A stretch of 64,000 bases of DNA, taken from the NCBI RefSeq assembly GCF_019740315.1, contig NZ_JAHXZR010000014.1, positions 62,001 through 126,000 of the forward strand. Direction: 5' to 3'. The notes under the pieces are model-generated. The model was not told the origin of the DNA. It was given only the letters and a program-made list of their open reading frames with translations, and ran no database searches. This stretch comes from Oceanobacter mangrovi (GTDB lineage: Bacteria; Pseudomonadota; Gammaproteobacteria; Pseudomonadales; Oceanobacteraceae). Of the stretch, positions 53,894-62,747 are shown piece after piece (the stretch's first letter is position 1; each line of letters begins with the position of its first letter). Position numbers and translations under genes: made by a program.

Positions 53894-54856
53894 ATGGCCA
53901 CCGCTCTGCTAGCCAGTGAATCGTTACATTCCGGTGATTACGACGAAACCCGCCAGATCGTAGCCGAACGTTTCTGTGGCCACGATCTGATCCCGACCCG
54001 CAAGAATGCCTGTCTTGATTACCAGCACGAGTTCGTCAAGGCGGGCAGTGTCAGCCTGTGCCGGATGCAGTACGGCGCCGAGGTGGATGTCTGCGTTGAA
54101 CAGCTGGGGGACTTCTTTCTGATCCAGATTCCCCTGAAAGGCTACGACAAACAACGCCGTCATAATCAGGATCTCATCAGCGACCCTCGCAAGGCCACCA
54201 TTCACCAGCCCCGCCAGCCCTTGCACATGCACTGGAGCGGCGACTGCGAAAAGCTGGCGATCCGTATCGAACACGGCTATCTCGAACGTCTGTCAAACGC
54301 CCTTTATGGCCACCATGGTCAGGTTAAACCACAACTGAATGAAGCCATCTCACTGGAAGATGCCCGCGGACAGGCCTGGAGCCGACAGGCACTCAACCTG
54401 TTTGAGCAGCTGAGCCAAAGCCCGGATCTCTATAACAACGAACTGATTCTTGGCCAGCATGTAGAACTGTTGGCCAACAGCCTGTTGCACTGGCACGCCA
54501 CAGTGCCGTCATACCCGCTGACGACCAGTGTGATGCCACGCCACGTCCGCAAGGCCGTCGACTATATTCAGGCTCATGCCAGCCAGCCCATCAGTGCCAT
54601 TCAGCTGGCGGACGTCAGTGGTGTCAGCGTGCGTTCCCTGTATGCCGGATTCCGTGAATATCTGCACACCAGCCCCAATCGCTATATTGCAGACACCCGC
54701 CTGTTACGTGCCCACCATGACCTCGGCAACCCGGATGAAAGCGGGAATGTGACGGACATCGCCACCCGTTGGGGCTTTTCACAACTGGGACGTTTTTCAA
54801 AAGAGTATTTTCAGCGCTTTGGTGAACACCCGCGTGAAACCCTCAGACGCCGCTAA
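53894..54856 (+). CDS. AraC-family transcriptional regulator
   Basis: 320 residues from ATG 53894, with CAGGAG eight bases before it. It has the same architecture as the regulator at 51335: effector domain (about 10-195; CRMQYGAEVDV near 56-66), then helix-turn-helix motifs ISAIQLADVSGVSVRSLYAG and VTDIATRWGFSQLGRF. It directly follows the CarAa-like oxygenase gene (83-bp gap), so it may be co-transcribed with it. Confidence 0.9.
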   Translation: MATALLASESLHSGDYDETRQIVAERFCGHDLIPTRKNACLDYQHEFVKAGSVSLCRMQYGAEVDVCVEQLGDFFLIQIPLKGYDKQRRHNQDLISDPRKATIHQPRQPLHMHWSGDCEKLAIRIEHGYLERLSNALYGHHGQVKPQLNEAISLEDARGQAWSRQALNLFEQLSQSPDLYNNELILGQHVELLANSLLHWHATVPSYPLTTSVMPRHVRKAVDYIQAHASQPISAIQLADVSGVSVRSLYAGFREYLHTSPNRYIADTRLLRAHHDLGNPDESGNVTDIATRWGFSQLGRFSKEYFQRFGEHPRETLRRR

Positions 54857-54963
54857 CGACAATCGCCATCAGCGAACCGGTCAATATTGGAAGCCGGGCC
54901 GGGCAAGGTGTCAAAACACAGGGCAAGAGACTCAGTACAGGGAAACAGACAAACAATGGATGA

Positions 54964-54994
54964 ATCGTCCCCGCCCGTCAGTAGCGGGGACGAT
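54964..54994. terminator. Bidirectional terminator hairpin
   Basis: ATCGTCCCCGC (54964-54974) and GCGGGGACGAT (54984-54994) form a perfect 11-bp stem between the convergent AraC and DUF3360 genes. Confidence 0.7.
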
Positions 54995-55006
54995 CAGAAG
55001 GCAGGA

Positions 55007-56482
55007 TCAGTGCAGCGTGCGGAAGGATTCCAGCAACGCCGGAATACCAGGGAACATCCCAATCGCCGCCATCACGGTGCACAGCACCAGGAAGGTCACA
55101 CCCGGAATCACCCAGCGGCCAGTATGGCCCAGTTCCTTGCCGCGTTCCTTGCAGCCAATCAGACCGAGGTTATCCAGCAACATGGTCAGCGACCAGCCGA
55201 ATACCGGGTTAACCAGCGCCGATGAGAAGATCACGATGGCTGCCGACTGGGTCGTCTTGCCTTCGCGAGTCATCTGCATACCAGCTTCCAGCAGTGGCAG
55301 GAAAACACCAACGATCAGTGCCACACTCAGCACCGGTTGCCAGATCGCCAGGTCCATCGGGTAACCCCAGACCGCGGCCACCACACACAGCAAGCCAGTC
55401 AGGATGGCGCCAGCCGGAATCGGACGACGGGCAATCGCTGCAGGCACAATGTAGGTACCCCAGGAAGACGCGATGTTACCGCCACCCAGCGCACTGCCCA
55501 CCGCCTGACGGGCAGAAGCCGAAATCATGGTGTCGTCGATGTTCATCAGTACTTCGTCAGTCTTTTTCGGATAGCTCAGCTCCTGGAACACCCGGTGGCC
55601 CAGAAAGTCGGGTGACCACATGGCGACCGCCAGTACCGCAAATGGCATTACCGCAATAAAGTGCTCCAGACCTGGCAGGCCCAATTTCCAGCCAGTGTCT
55701 TCACCCCACCAGTACGATGGGCTGAGGTTTGGAATACCCGGTTCGGTCGAGAACTCGAACGGGGCACCCAGTGCAAAGGCAATCGCCGCCGCCAGTACCG
55801 CACCTAGCGGAATCGCCAGCCAACGCATCTGAATATGCTCCAGCCAGGCGTACATGATGATGGTGCAAATGATCACCGCAAAGGCGATATAAGCCATATC
55901 GAAGCCGTTGGCCCAGGCAAACAGCTTGGCGACCTGGCCGGTCACGCCGATAAATCCGAGGTAAAGCAATAACCCGCCACAAACCCCATTACTGGTGAGT
56001 TTGGCCAGCAAACTGCCGCCTTTGGTAATGCCGAGAATAAAACCGAACACCCCGATTAACAGGCCAAGCGCCATCGGGTGGCCGCCGGAGGCCACAATCA
56101 GTGGAATCAGCGGAATCAGTGGACCGTGAGTACCGGCCAGGTTACTGGTCGGGTTCAGGAAACCGGAAATCAGTACCACAAACAGGATTGCGGCAATCAG
56201 CATTTCGAAACGGGCGTTTTCAATAACAAACTCCCGCGACAGCCCCAGTGGGCCTGCGAATGCACCCACAACCGCTGCAACCATCACAATCTTGCCGATG
56301 GTCGCCGCCAGTGCAGGCACCCAGTCTTCAACTTCAAAGCGGTAGTCACGGAACGGTAAATTCGGACGCCAGCGGCGTGGTTCCATTACCTGCAATTCAT
56401 GATCAAGATATTCTGCGCGCGTTGCGAAAGCCGATCGTGGCTGCCGCAACGCCTGGTAGCTTGATTTATTATTATCTTTCAT
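55007..56482 (-). CDS. DUF3360-family membrane transporter
   Basis: 491 residues from ATG 56482 (MKDNNKSSYQALRQPRSAF). The N-terminal cytoplasmic segment ends MEPRRWRPNLPFRDYRFEVE, then about 12 membrane segments follow. GTHGPLIPLIPLIVASGGHP and LTSNGVCGGLLLYLGF are conserved in DUF3360 proteins, which resemble SulP/benzoate-type carriers. Its place between the CarAa-like and StyA-like genes suggests uptake of an aromatic acid, but the substrate is unproven. Confidence 0.8.
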   Translation of the reverse strand: MKDNNKSSYQALRQPRSAFATRAEYLDHELQVMEPRRWRPNLPFRDYRFEVEDWVPALAATIGKIVMVAAVVGAFAGPLGLSREFVIENARFEMLIAAILFVVLISGFLNPTSNLAGTHGPLIPLIPLIVASGGHPMALGLLIGVFGFILGITKGGSLLAKLTSNGVCGGLLLYLGFIGVTGQVAKLFAWANGFDMAYIAFAVIICTIIMYAWLEHIQMRWLAIPLGAVLAAAIAFALGAPFEFSTEPGIPNLSPSYWWGEDTGWKLGLPGLEHFIAVMPFAVLAVAMWSPDFLGHRVFQELSYPKKTDEVLMNIDDTMISASARQAVGSALGGGNIASSWGTYIVPAAIARRPIPAGAILTGLLCVVAAVWGYPMDLAIWQPVLSVALIVGVFLPLLEAGMQMTREGKTTQSAAIVIFSSALVNPVFGWSLTMLLDNLGLIGCKERGKELGHTGRWVIPGVTFLVLCTVMAAIGMFPGIPALLESFRTLH

Positions 56483-57254
56483 AAGCGTGCCTTGGCTAAA
56501 AGCCCGGGAATCTAAGGCCTGAATTGCCATATCACAATCAGACTTTAGGCACACATTGATACAAAAAATGTTTGATATTCAGCGAAAAAAGGAGTTTCGA
56601 CTTTCGAGACACATTGATCCATTCAGGCAAACAATTGAACGACCTGCGCACCGTTATTTCTGCCGCGTGACCGCTGCAACACAGGCTGGTTGTGCCTTGC
56701 CAGCGCTATTTTTCCGCCTTCCCTTTGCGTCCCGATTCCATTCTGGCTGACGCTGTCTATGAGTCCATCCGTAACTGGCCTGAGGCTCTAATGCTGTTCA
56801 CCTAAGCGTTTCTAAGCACAAATTGCCGTCATCCTGAACGGTTTGGGCCGCACAGGCTCAGGGTCCAAAAGCCCTATGGATCCCGGATCTGCTTCGCGTC
56901 CGGGATGACGTCGATTTGTTAAATGAACAGCATCAGGTTGAAGCCCACCATGTGGCAGTTGTCGACCAGCCGATGTCTGCCGATATATCCCGCAAGGCGC
57001 ACCAGCATGTCTCTTGTCGCACCAATTGAATACAAATATGGCGCCCCAAACCAACGCACTGCGCGCCAATAAAAAGCATAAATAAACGCCCGTTAAATAG
57101 TTGCAGGATACGCATATTCCCTGCAGCCGCTGAATATTTCCGGCCCCGCCTTATCCGCATATTGATGCCACGTCCTTGATATCCATCAAGCATTTTTCAA
57201 AGCCAGAACAGCAAGCAAGTAACAACAGCCAATCGTTTACGCCGGAGAGACGCC
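56483..57254. other. Long intergenic region before the StyA-like gene
   Basis: 772 bp between divergent genes. It must carry promoters at both ends. The middle has a repeat-like element (56828-56909, listed separately). No convincing gene was found; short open frames here lack ribosome binding sites and family features. Confidence 0.5.
56828..56909. repeat. Intergenic inverted-repeat element
   Basis: GTCATCC (56828-56834) and GGATGAC (56903-56909) bracket an inner hairpin ATCCCGGA (56880-56887) / TCCGGGAT (56899-56906). The wording ATGGATCCCG...GGGA(T/C)GACG also occurs at about 22240-22280, so these are members of one dispersed family. Confidence 0.6.
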
Positions 57255-58514
57255 ATGAAAAAAATAGCCATTATCGGGGCTGGCCAGTCGGGCCTGCAGC
57301 TGGGCATCAGCCTGCTCGACAAGCACTGCGAAGTCACTATTGTTTCGAACCGCAGCGGAGATGAAATACTCCACGGCCGGGTGATGTCGAGTCAGTCAAT
57401 GTATGACATGGCGCTGACCTTCGAACGCGAAGCCGGTATCAGCTTCTGGGATGAAAGCTGTCCGCCAACAGAGGGGGTCCATTTCCGTATTGGTAACAGC
57501 GACGGCATGATGATCGACTGGCGTGCCCGGATGCACGCCCCCGGTCAATCCGTCGACCAGCGCATCAAGATGCCACGCTGGATGGACGAATTTGAGAAGC
57601 GCGGCGGCAAGCTGATCATTGCGGATGCCGACATTGCCATGCTGGAACAGCTGGCCAACGACCACGATCTGGTGGTGGTATCCACCGGCAAGGGCGAAAT
57701 CGGCCAGCTGTTTGAACGTGACGAAGAAAAAAGCCAGTTCAATACCCCAATGCGCACCATCTCCCTCAGCTACGTCAACGGCATGCTGCCGCGTGAGGAT
57801 TATTCAGCACTCAACATCAGCGTCAACCCGGGTATCGGCGAGTTTGTAAACTTCCCTTGCCTGACCATCAATGGCCCGGCTGACATCATCAACCTGGAAT
57901 CGGTACCCGGTGGTCCAATGGATATCTGGGATACCGTTTCGACTCCCGCCGAGCACCTCGCACTGGCGGTCAAATTTATCCGTGAATACTTCCCGTGGGA
58001 GGCCTGGCGCTGCGAAAACCTGTCACTGACAGACGATCTGGGCACGCTCTGGGGCCGGGTGCCGCCAACCGTTCGCAAACCCATTGGTACGCTGCCATCC
58101 GGTAAAACCGTACTCGGTATGGCCGATGTACTGGTGCTGAATGACCCGGTCACCGGGCAGGGCTCCAACAATGCCAGCAAGTGTTCCGTCATCTACCGTG
58201 ATGCGATCCTTGATTGTATGACCGAGGGTGACGGCCGCTTCGATGATAGCTGGAAGCAGGCCACTTTCGACCGCTATTGGGACTACGCCGAGTGGGTCGT
58301 CAAATTCACCAATACCCATTTGTTACCACCCCCGGAGTCGGTACTGATGGTGATGGGCGCCTGCCAGCAAATTCCGGCACTGGCGACCACCATTGCCAAC
58401 TCCTTTGACGACCCCAAATCACTGGCTCCCTGGTATTACGAAGCCGCCGCGGCTGAACAGGTCATCGCCTCCTACAGCACCCAAACCACCAGCCAATCAA
58501 CCGCGGAGGCCTGA
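57255..58514 (+). CDS. StyA-like FAD-dependent monooxygenase (styrene/indole monooxygenase family)
   Basis: The 419-residue protein has an FAD Rossmann motif GAGQSGLQLGISLL (8-21), then the StyA-type region with PGQSVDQRIKMPRWMDEF near 95-112. The later ADVLVLNDPVTGQGSNNASK (near 291-310) is the FAD-pyrophosphate segment. StyA/IndA-type enzymes are group E flavoprotein monooxygenases that epoxidise styrene or indole using FADH2 from a StyB-type reductase. A reductase gene without MarR domain lies two genes downstream. It starts a six-gene same-strand run. Confidence 0.87.
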   Translation: MKKIAIIGAGQSGLQLGISLLDKHCEVTIVSNRSGDEILHGRVMSSQSMYDMALTFEREAGISFWDESCPPTEGVHFRIGNSDGMMIDWRARMHAPGQSVDQRIKMPRWMDEFEKRGGKLIIADADIAMLEQLANDHDLVVVSTGKGEIGQLFERDEEKSQFNTPMRTISLSYVNGMLPREDYSALNISVNPGIGEFVNFPCLTINGPADIINLESVPGGPMDIWDTVSTPAEHLALAVKFIREYFPWEAWRCENLSLTDDLGTLWGRVPPTVRKPIGTLPSGKTVLGMADVLVLNDPVTGQGSNNASKCSVIYRDAILDCMTEGDGRFDDSWKQATFDRYWDYAEWVVKFTNTHLLPPPESVLMVMGACQQIPALATTIANSFDDPKSLAPWYYEAAAAEQVIASYSTQTTSQSTAEA

Positions 58515-58517
58515 GCC

Positions 58518-59723
58518 ATGTTGTTTTGTAAACAGACCAGCCAGCGCCGCCGGGTGCTGATCAGCAGCATCGGACTGACGGCCCTTTGCAGCCTGCCGGC
58601 AATGGCAACCCAGGGCACCTTTCCACACGGTTATGGCGTCAAATCCGAAGGCATGGGCGGCGTTGTCGTGGCCTTGCCGCAAGATGCCGTTGTCGGTGCT
58701 TCCAACCCGGCCGGCATGTTATCGGTTGGCGACCGGGTCGATGTTGGAGTGGCCTTTCTGCAGGCCGACAACGGTGTTGACTTCAACGGCGTCAATGCCG
58801 ATGGCGGTGCTGACGGCGACCTATACATCATTCCCCAGTTTGGCTACAACCAGCTGCTCGACGAACAGAGCAGCCTGGGCGTTTCTGTCGTCGGCAACGG
58901 CGTTGGCACCCAGTACGCTGACGACGAAAATATCGGCGGCATGGAGGGGCCTGGATCGGAATTCCAGCAAATCGTTACAACCGTCAGCTATGCCCGCCAG
59001 CTAACGGCCAACCAAACCGTTGGCATTGGTTTGATGGCGATTTATCAGGTACTGGAAGTCGACGGTACCGCCAGCATTGGCCTACCCGAAGGTCGAGACA
59101 GTGCTTATGGCAGTGGCCTGCGCGTTGGCTGGATGGGCAGTTTCGGTGAGTACCTGACACTCGGAGCCGCCTACGCCAGCCGCGGCTATATGAGCAAGAT
59201 GAAGAAGTTCGAAAACCTGCTGGCAGAAGGTGGCGACATGGATATGCCCGCCAACTACGCCTTTGGCGCAGCCTATCAACGCAGTGACTGGACCTTCGCC
59301 CTGGACGTCCAGCATATCTTCTGGAGCGACGTCAAAACCTTTGGCAACCCCGGCGTCTCCAGTGCCAGCGGAGCCACCGGCAGCAGTTCCGGAGCCGGTT
59401 TTGGCTGGAATGATCAAACCGTCTGGAAACTGGGGCTGGCCTGGCAGGCCTCTGATGCCTTGACACTGCGGGCGGGCTACAACGATGCCAACCAGCTGGT
59501 CGACAGTGACTCAACCTATCTGGGACTGCTGGCACCGGCAGCCAACCATCGCCACGTCACCATTGGCAGCACTTACACAACAGCCGCAGGCAGTGAATGG
59601 TCTGTTGCCTACGCGCGCTCGTTTGAAGGCAAGGTCAAGGGCACCGGCGCAGCGCCGGACTCACTCACCGATCCGTACATGAGCCAGCACTGGCTCTCCT
59701 TTGCCTACGGCAGTCGTTTCTGA
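58518..59723 (+). CDS. Outer-membrane FadL/TodX-family transport protein
   Basis: The 401-residue protein has a Sec signal peptide (to about AMA-TQ at 34) and then the FadL-type N-terminus with GYGVKSEGMGGVVVAL and ASNPAGML. The rest is amphipathic beta strands ending in WLSFAYGSRF with a C-terminal Phe. It is a channel for hydrophobic compounds across the outer membrane, as TodX and XylN are for toluene. It lies three bases after the StyA-like gene, so the two are translationally linked. Confidence 0.87.
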   Translation: MLFCKQTSQRRRVLISSIGLTALCSLPAMATQGTFPHGYGVKSEGMGGVVVALPQDAVVGASNPAGMLSVGDRVDVGVAFLQADNGVDFNGVNADGGADGDLYIIPQFGYNQLLDEQSSLGVSVVGNGVGTQYADDENIGGMEGPGSEFQQIVTTVSYARQLTANQTVGIGLMAIYQVLEVDGTASIGLPEGRDSAYGSGLRVGWMGSFGEYLTLGAAYASRGYMSKMKKFENLLAEGGDMDMPANYAFGAAYQRSDWTFALDVQHIFWSDVKTFGNPGVSSASGATGSSSGAGFGWNDQTVWKLGLAWQASDALTLRAGYNDANQLVDSDSTYLGLLAPAANHRHVTIGSTYTTAAGSEWSVAYARSFEGKVKGTGAAPDSLTDPYMSQHWLSFAYGSRF

Positions 59724-59733
59724 GGAGTACACC

Positions 59734-60225
59734 ATGATTGATAACCAACAGCTGCGTCAGGCGCTCGGTCAGTTTGCCACTGGCGTCACCATTGTCACCA
59801 CCAACACACCACAGGGAGAGCCGGTTGGCGTCACCGTCAGCAGCTTTAACTCGGTATCACTGGAGCCCCCTCTGGTGCTCTGGAGCATCGCCAAAAGCGC
59901 TTACAGCTGCGAGGCATTCGAAGCTGCCAGTCACTTTGCCGTGCATGTCCTCGGTGCTGAGCAGCAGCCTTTGTCGGACCGCTTTGCCCGCTCTTCCAGC
60001 GACAAGTTCGCTGGCATTGAGCTGCAACAGGGGATCAATCGGCTGCCGTTGCTGACCGACTGCGCCGCTCGTTTTCAGTGTGCTGTGGAGTACTGCTATG
60101 AAGGCGGCGATCACCTGATCTTTGTCGGGCGGGTGATGAAGCTGGATCTGGCTGAACAGCCTGCCGATCCCTTGCTGTTCTATCGCAGCCGATATGCCCG
60201 GCTGGCCGTCCCCCAGCCCTGCTAG
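59734..60225 (+). CDS. Flavin reductase, single-domain (StyB/HpaC-like)
   Basis: 163 residues from ATG 59734 (GAGG ten bases before). It has the flavin reductase fold seen in the two longer reductases (GQFATGVTIVTT, SSFNSVSLEPPLVLWS) but stops before any MarR-like domain. It should provide FADH2 to the StyA-like monooxygenase in the same run. Confidence 0.9.
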   Translation: MIDNQQLRQALGQFATGVTIVTTNTPQGEPVGVTVSSFNSVSLEPPLVLWSIAKSAYSCEAFEAASHFAVHVLGAEQQPLSDRFARSSSDKFAGIELQQGINRLPLLTDCAARFQCAVEYCYEGGDHLIFVGRVMKLDLAEQPADPLLFYRSRYARLAVPQPC

Positions 60226-60337
60226 CGAACGTCCGGTATCAACAGTTAGCGCTGGTGATACCGGCTTTCCCGGGACTTACCAATATCAACCCTGTTTATG
60301 CCATTGGCAGACGTTCCCGCGAACGTGGAGTCACCCT

Positions 60338-61363
60338 ATGAATGCTTCAGTACATCAGGTTGAGCTGGTGTTTTGTGACGGAGTAACCCAAACCATCACT
60401 GCCAGCAGCGGCCAAAGCTTGCTGGATGCGGCAGTGGCTGCGAATGTTGCGGTTATGCACCAGTGCCGCTCCGGCAGTTGCTCCAGTTGTATCGCCCAGC
60501 TAACCGACGGCACCACCAGCAAGCTGGCTGGCTCCAGCTCCACCCTGCTGACAAGTGAATACGATGCCGGCCAGCGGTTGCTGTGCGTCTGCCAGGCAGA
60601 ATCCGATTGCCGCCTGACACTCTCGTACAGCAGTGCCGCCGCTGCGGTGACGGCTGGCACCGCTCACGCCTTTATCAATAGCATCGAAAGCATTGCTGAC
60701 GATGTGGTACGGCTACGGCTGGAACTGGCGGAAGGTAGCTGGATGAAATTTCAGCCCGGTCAGTATGTCCAGATCGAAGTTCCAGGCTGCGGTCAGCTGC
60801 GCAGCTATTCGCCCTACAGCACTGCCGAACAACTGCCCTACATGGATTTCATGATCCGTATCCAGCCCCTCGGCGTTATGTCTGAGTGGCTGCGCCAACA
60901 CGCCGAAGTCGATCAGGTACTGACACTCACAGGCCCTTACGGCGCCTTCTTCCTGCGCCCGGAACACAAACGCAAGCCGCATATCTTTATCGCCGGGGGC
61001 ACAGGCCTCGCCCCCGTGCTTTCCATGATCGACAGCCTGCGGAATCAGGGTGGTCTGCGGCCACCGGTATTGTTGAGCTTTGGCTGCAGCAGCGCCGCCA
61101 GCCTGTTTGGTATTGAAGACATCAGGCTGCGCCAACGATGGATGCCAAATCTGGATGCCCGCGTTTGTGTCAGCCGAGAAGCCGTGCCGGGTTGCCTGCA
61201 ACAAAATCTGCTCGACGCCATCAGCCCCAACGACATCAAACCCGACAGCGTCGCCTATCTGTGCGGGCCTCCGGCCATGGTGGAAGCAGCGACCCAAAAG
61301 CTGCTGCAACATGGCGTTGCTGCTGACCATATCTACAGCGAACCCTTTGTTGCCAGCCACTGA
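60338..61363 (+). CDS. Oxygenase reductase: [2Fe-2S] ferredoxin + FAD/NAD domains
   Basis: 341 residues from ATG 60338. The N-terminal plant-type ferredoxin domain has ligands Cys43, Cys48, Cys51 and Cys83. A flavin domain with RSYSPYS and an NAD domain with IFIAGGTGLAPVLSM follow. This order is that of BenC/XylZ-type reductases that feed Rieske oxygenases. The CarAa-like oxygenase 7 kb upstream lacks an adjacent electron donor and is a plausible partner. A start upstream in frame (60194) would add residues unlike the family. Confidence 0.9.
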   Translation: MNASVHQVELVFCDGVTQTITASSGQSLLDAAVAANVAVMHQCRSGSCSSCIAQLTDGTTSKLAGSSSTLLTSEYDAGQRLLCVCQAESDCRLTLSYSSAAAAVTAGTAHAFINSIESIADDVVRLRLELAEGSWMKFQPGQYVQIEVPGCGQLRSYSPYSTAEQLPYMDFMIRIQPLGVMSEWLRQHAEVDQVLTLTGPYGAFFLRPEHKRKPHIFIAGGTGLAPVLSMIDSLRNQGGLRPPVLLSFGCSSAASLFGIEDIRLRQRWMPNLDARVCVSREAVPGCLQQNLLDAISPNDIKPDSVAYLCGPPAMVEAATQKLLQHGVAADHIYSEPFVASH

Positions 61364-61415
61364 CCTGACCCAACCCATTCATGAACCGGCCACCCAGCTG
61401 GCCAGAGGATTTCCG

Positions 61416-62732
61416 ATGAATCGTCCCCAATTTACAGAGCAGCAATGGGCCTGGTATCAGCAAGCCTGTGCTCGCATTAACCCGGCCCGGTTACAACAAC
61501 GACTGTTCGAACTGACCGATATTCATAGCCCTACTGGCGCTACCCGGGCCGCCAGCGAGTACATGGTGAACGACTTGCAGAATGCCGGGCTGAACGCCCG
61601 TTACCAGCCAATGAGTGAGATCACGGGCAATGTGCTGGCGGAACTGCCGGGCTCAGGCAATGGTGCCAGCCTGCTGCTATACGCTCCGATTGATACCCAC
61701 CTGGAACGCGATGGCAGCGACGAACTGCTCACCGGCAAGGCAGCAGAGGCGGATATGCAACCCTATGCCCAGCAGTTACCCGACTGGGTGTTTGGGCTTG
61801 GTGCGTCAAACCCCAAAGCCATGGTTGCTACCCTGGCCGAAATTGCCCGAGCCCTGATCGAAGCCGACATCCCGCTGCAGGGCAATTTACTGGTCGGCAT
61901 GGCAGATGGCGGCATGCCGGTGGACATTTCTGCCCGTGGTCATGCCGGTATGTCCAATGGCGTGCTGCATTTGCTCAACCGTGGCGGGGCTGCCGACTTT
62001 GCCATCGTCATGAAGCCCTGGAACTGGGTCTATCACGAAGAGCCTGGCATGGGTTGGTTCAAGGTTCGGGTCAAGGGCACTCTGGGCTACGCTGGCGTGC
62101 CGCATGACTTGCCGGAGTTTCGCAGTTCTGTTGTCCCGGCAGCGACCGTGATTCAGGAAATTGAACGCTGGTTACCCGAATATGCGGAACGTAATACCTC
62201 CGGCGTTATTCGACCTTACGGCTGGATCGCCGGTGTGCAAGGCGGTGACTGCGAACGACCGGCCTTTCCATCAGCGGTCACAGAAATATTCCTCGACCTG
62301 CGAATCAATCCGCGTACCAGCCCGGCCAACGTCAAACACCAGTTTGGCGAGTTCATCGACGCCATGTTGCAACGCCACCCGGAAATTGAACTGGAATGGC
62401 AAATGTACGGCACCGTACCTGGTGGCACGACCGATCCGGATAACTGGATTATCCAGTCCTGTATCCGGGGCTGGGAGCAGCTGGAACAGCGACCTTACAG
62501 CACACCAGACCTGCTTGGTGGCCAGACCGACGGCACCGCCCTGCGTCGTTACGGCATACCAACAGCCCGCATTGGCTGGCCCTGGCCTGCCAAAAATCCG
62601 CCATTGGCGGTTGCTGAAGGGCTCGGAGGTATGGGCGCAACCTATATCCCCGACCTGATTCCCTGTGCTGAAAAAATCCTCTACGCCGTCATCGATACCC
62701 TCACCCGCCCTCGCCACGAACTGGGTCTGTAA
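61416..62732 (+). CDS. M20-family hydrolase-like protein with altered metal site
   Basis: 438 residues from ATG 61416. The fold and order follow M20 peptidases/deacylases: TDIHSPTGATRAASEYMV near 36-53, LLLYAPIDTHL near 89-99, dimerisation region GWFKVRVKGTLGYAGVPHD, and LLGGQTDGTALRRYGIPTA near 367-385. The usual first zinc His (HxD) reads P-I-D, the Glu-Glu pair is not evident (VGMADGGMP), and the C-terminal His is missing (GMGATYIPD). It may use another metal arrangement or be a specialised amidohydrolase. It lies 52 bp after the reductase gene and 15 bp before the amidase. Confidence 0.75.
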   Translation: MNRPQFTEQQWAWYQQACARINPARLQQRLFELTDIHSPTGATRAASEYMVNDLQNAGLNARYQPMSEITGNVLAELPGSGNGASLLLYAPIDTHLERDGSDELLTGKAAEADMQPYAQQLPDWVFGLGASNPKAMVATLAEIARALIEADIPLQGNLLVGMADGGMPVDISARGHAGMSNGVLHLLNRGGAADFAIVMKPWNWVYHEEPGMGWFKVRVKGTLGYAGVPHDLPEFRSSVVPAATVIQEIERWLPEYAERNTSGVIRPYGWIAGVQGGDCERPAFPSAVTEIFLDLRINPRTSPANVKHQFGEFIDAMLQRHPEIELEWQMYGTVPGGTTDPDNWIIQSCIRGWEQLEQRPYSTPDLLGGQTDGTALRRYGIPTARIGWPWPAKNPPLAVAEGLGGMGATYIPDLIPCAEKILYAVIDTLTRPRHELGL

Positions 62733-62747
62733 CCGGAGCTTATGATC

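Noticed and set aside
56933-57193. Minus-strand frame of 86 codons in the long gap before the StyA-like gene
   Set aside because: No ribosome binding site or recognisable domain; the gap looks non-coding on both strands.
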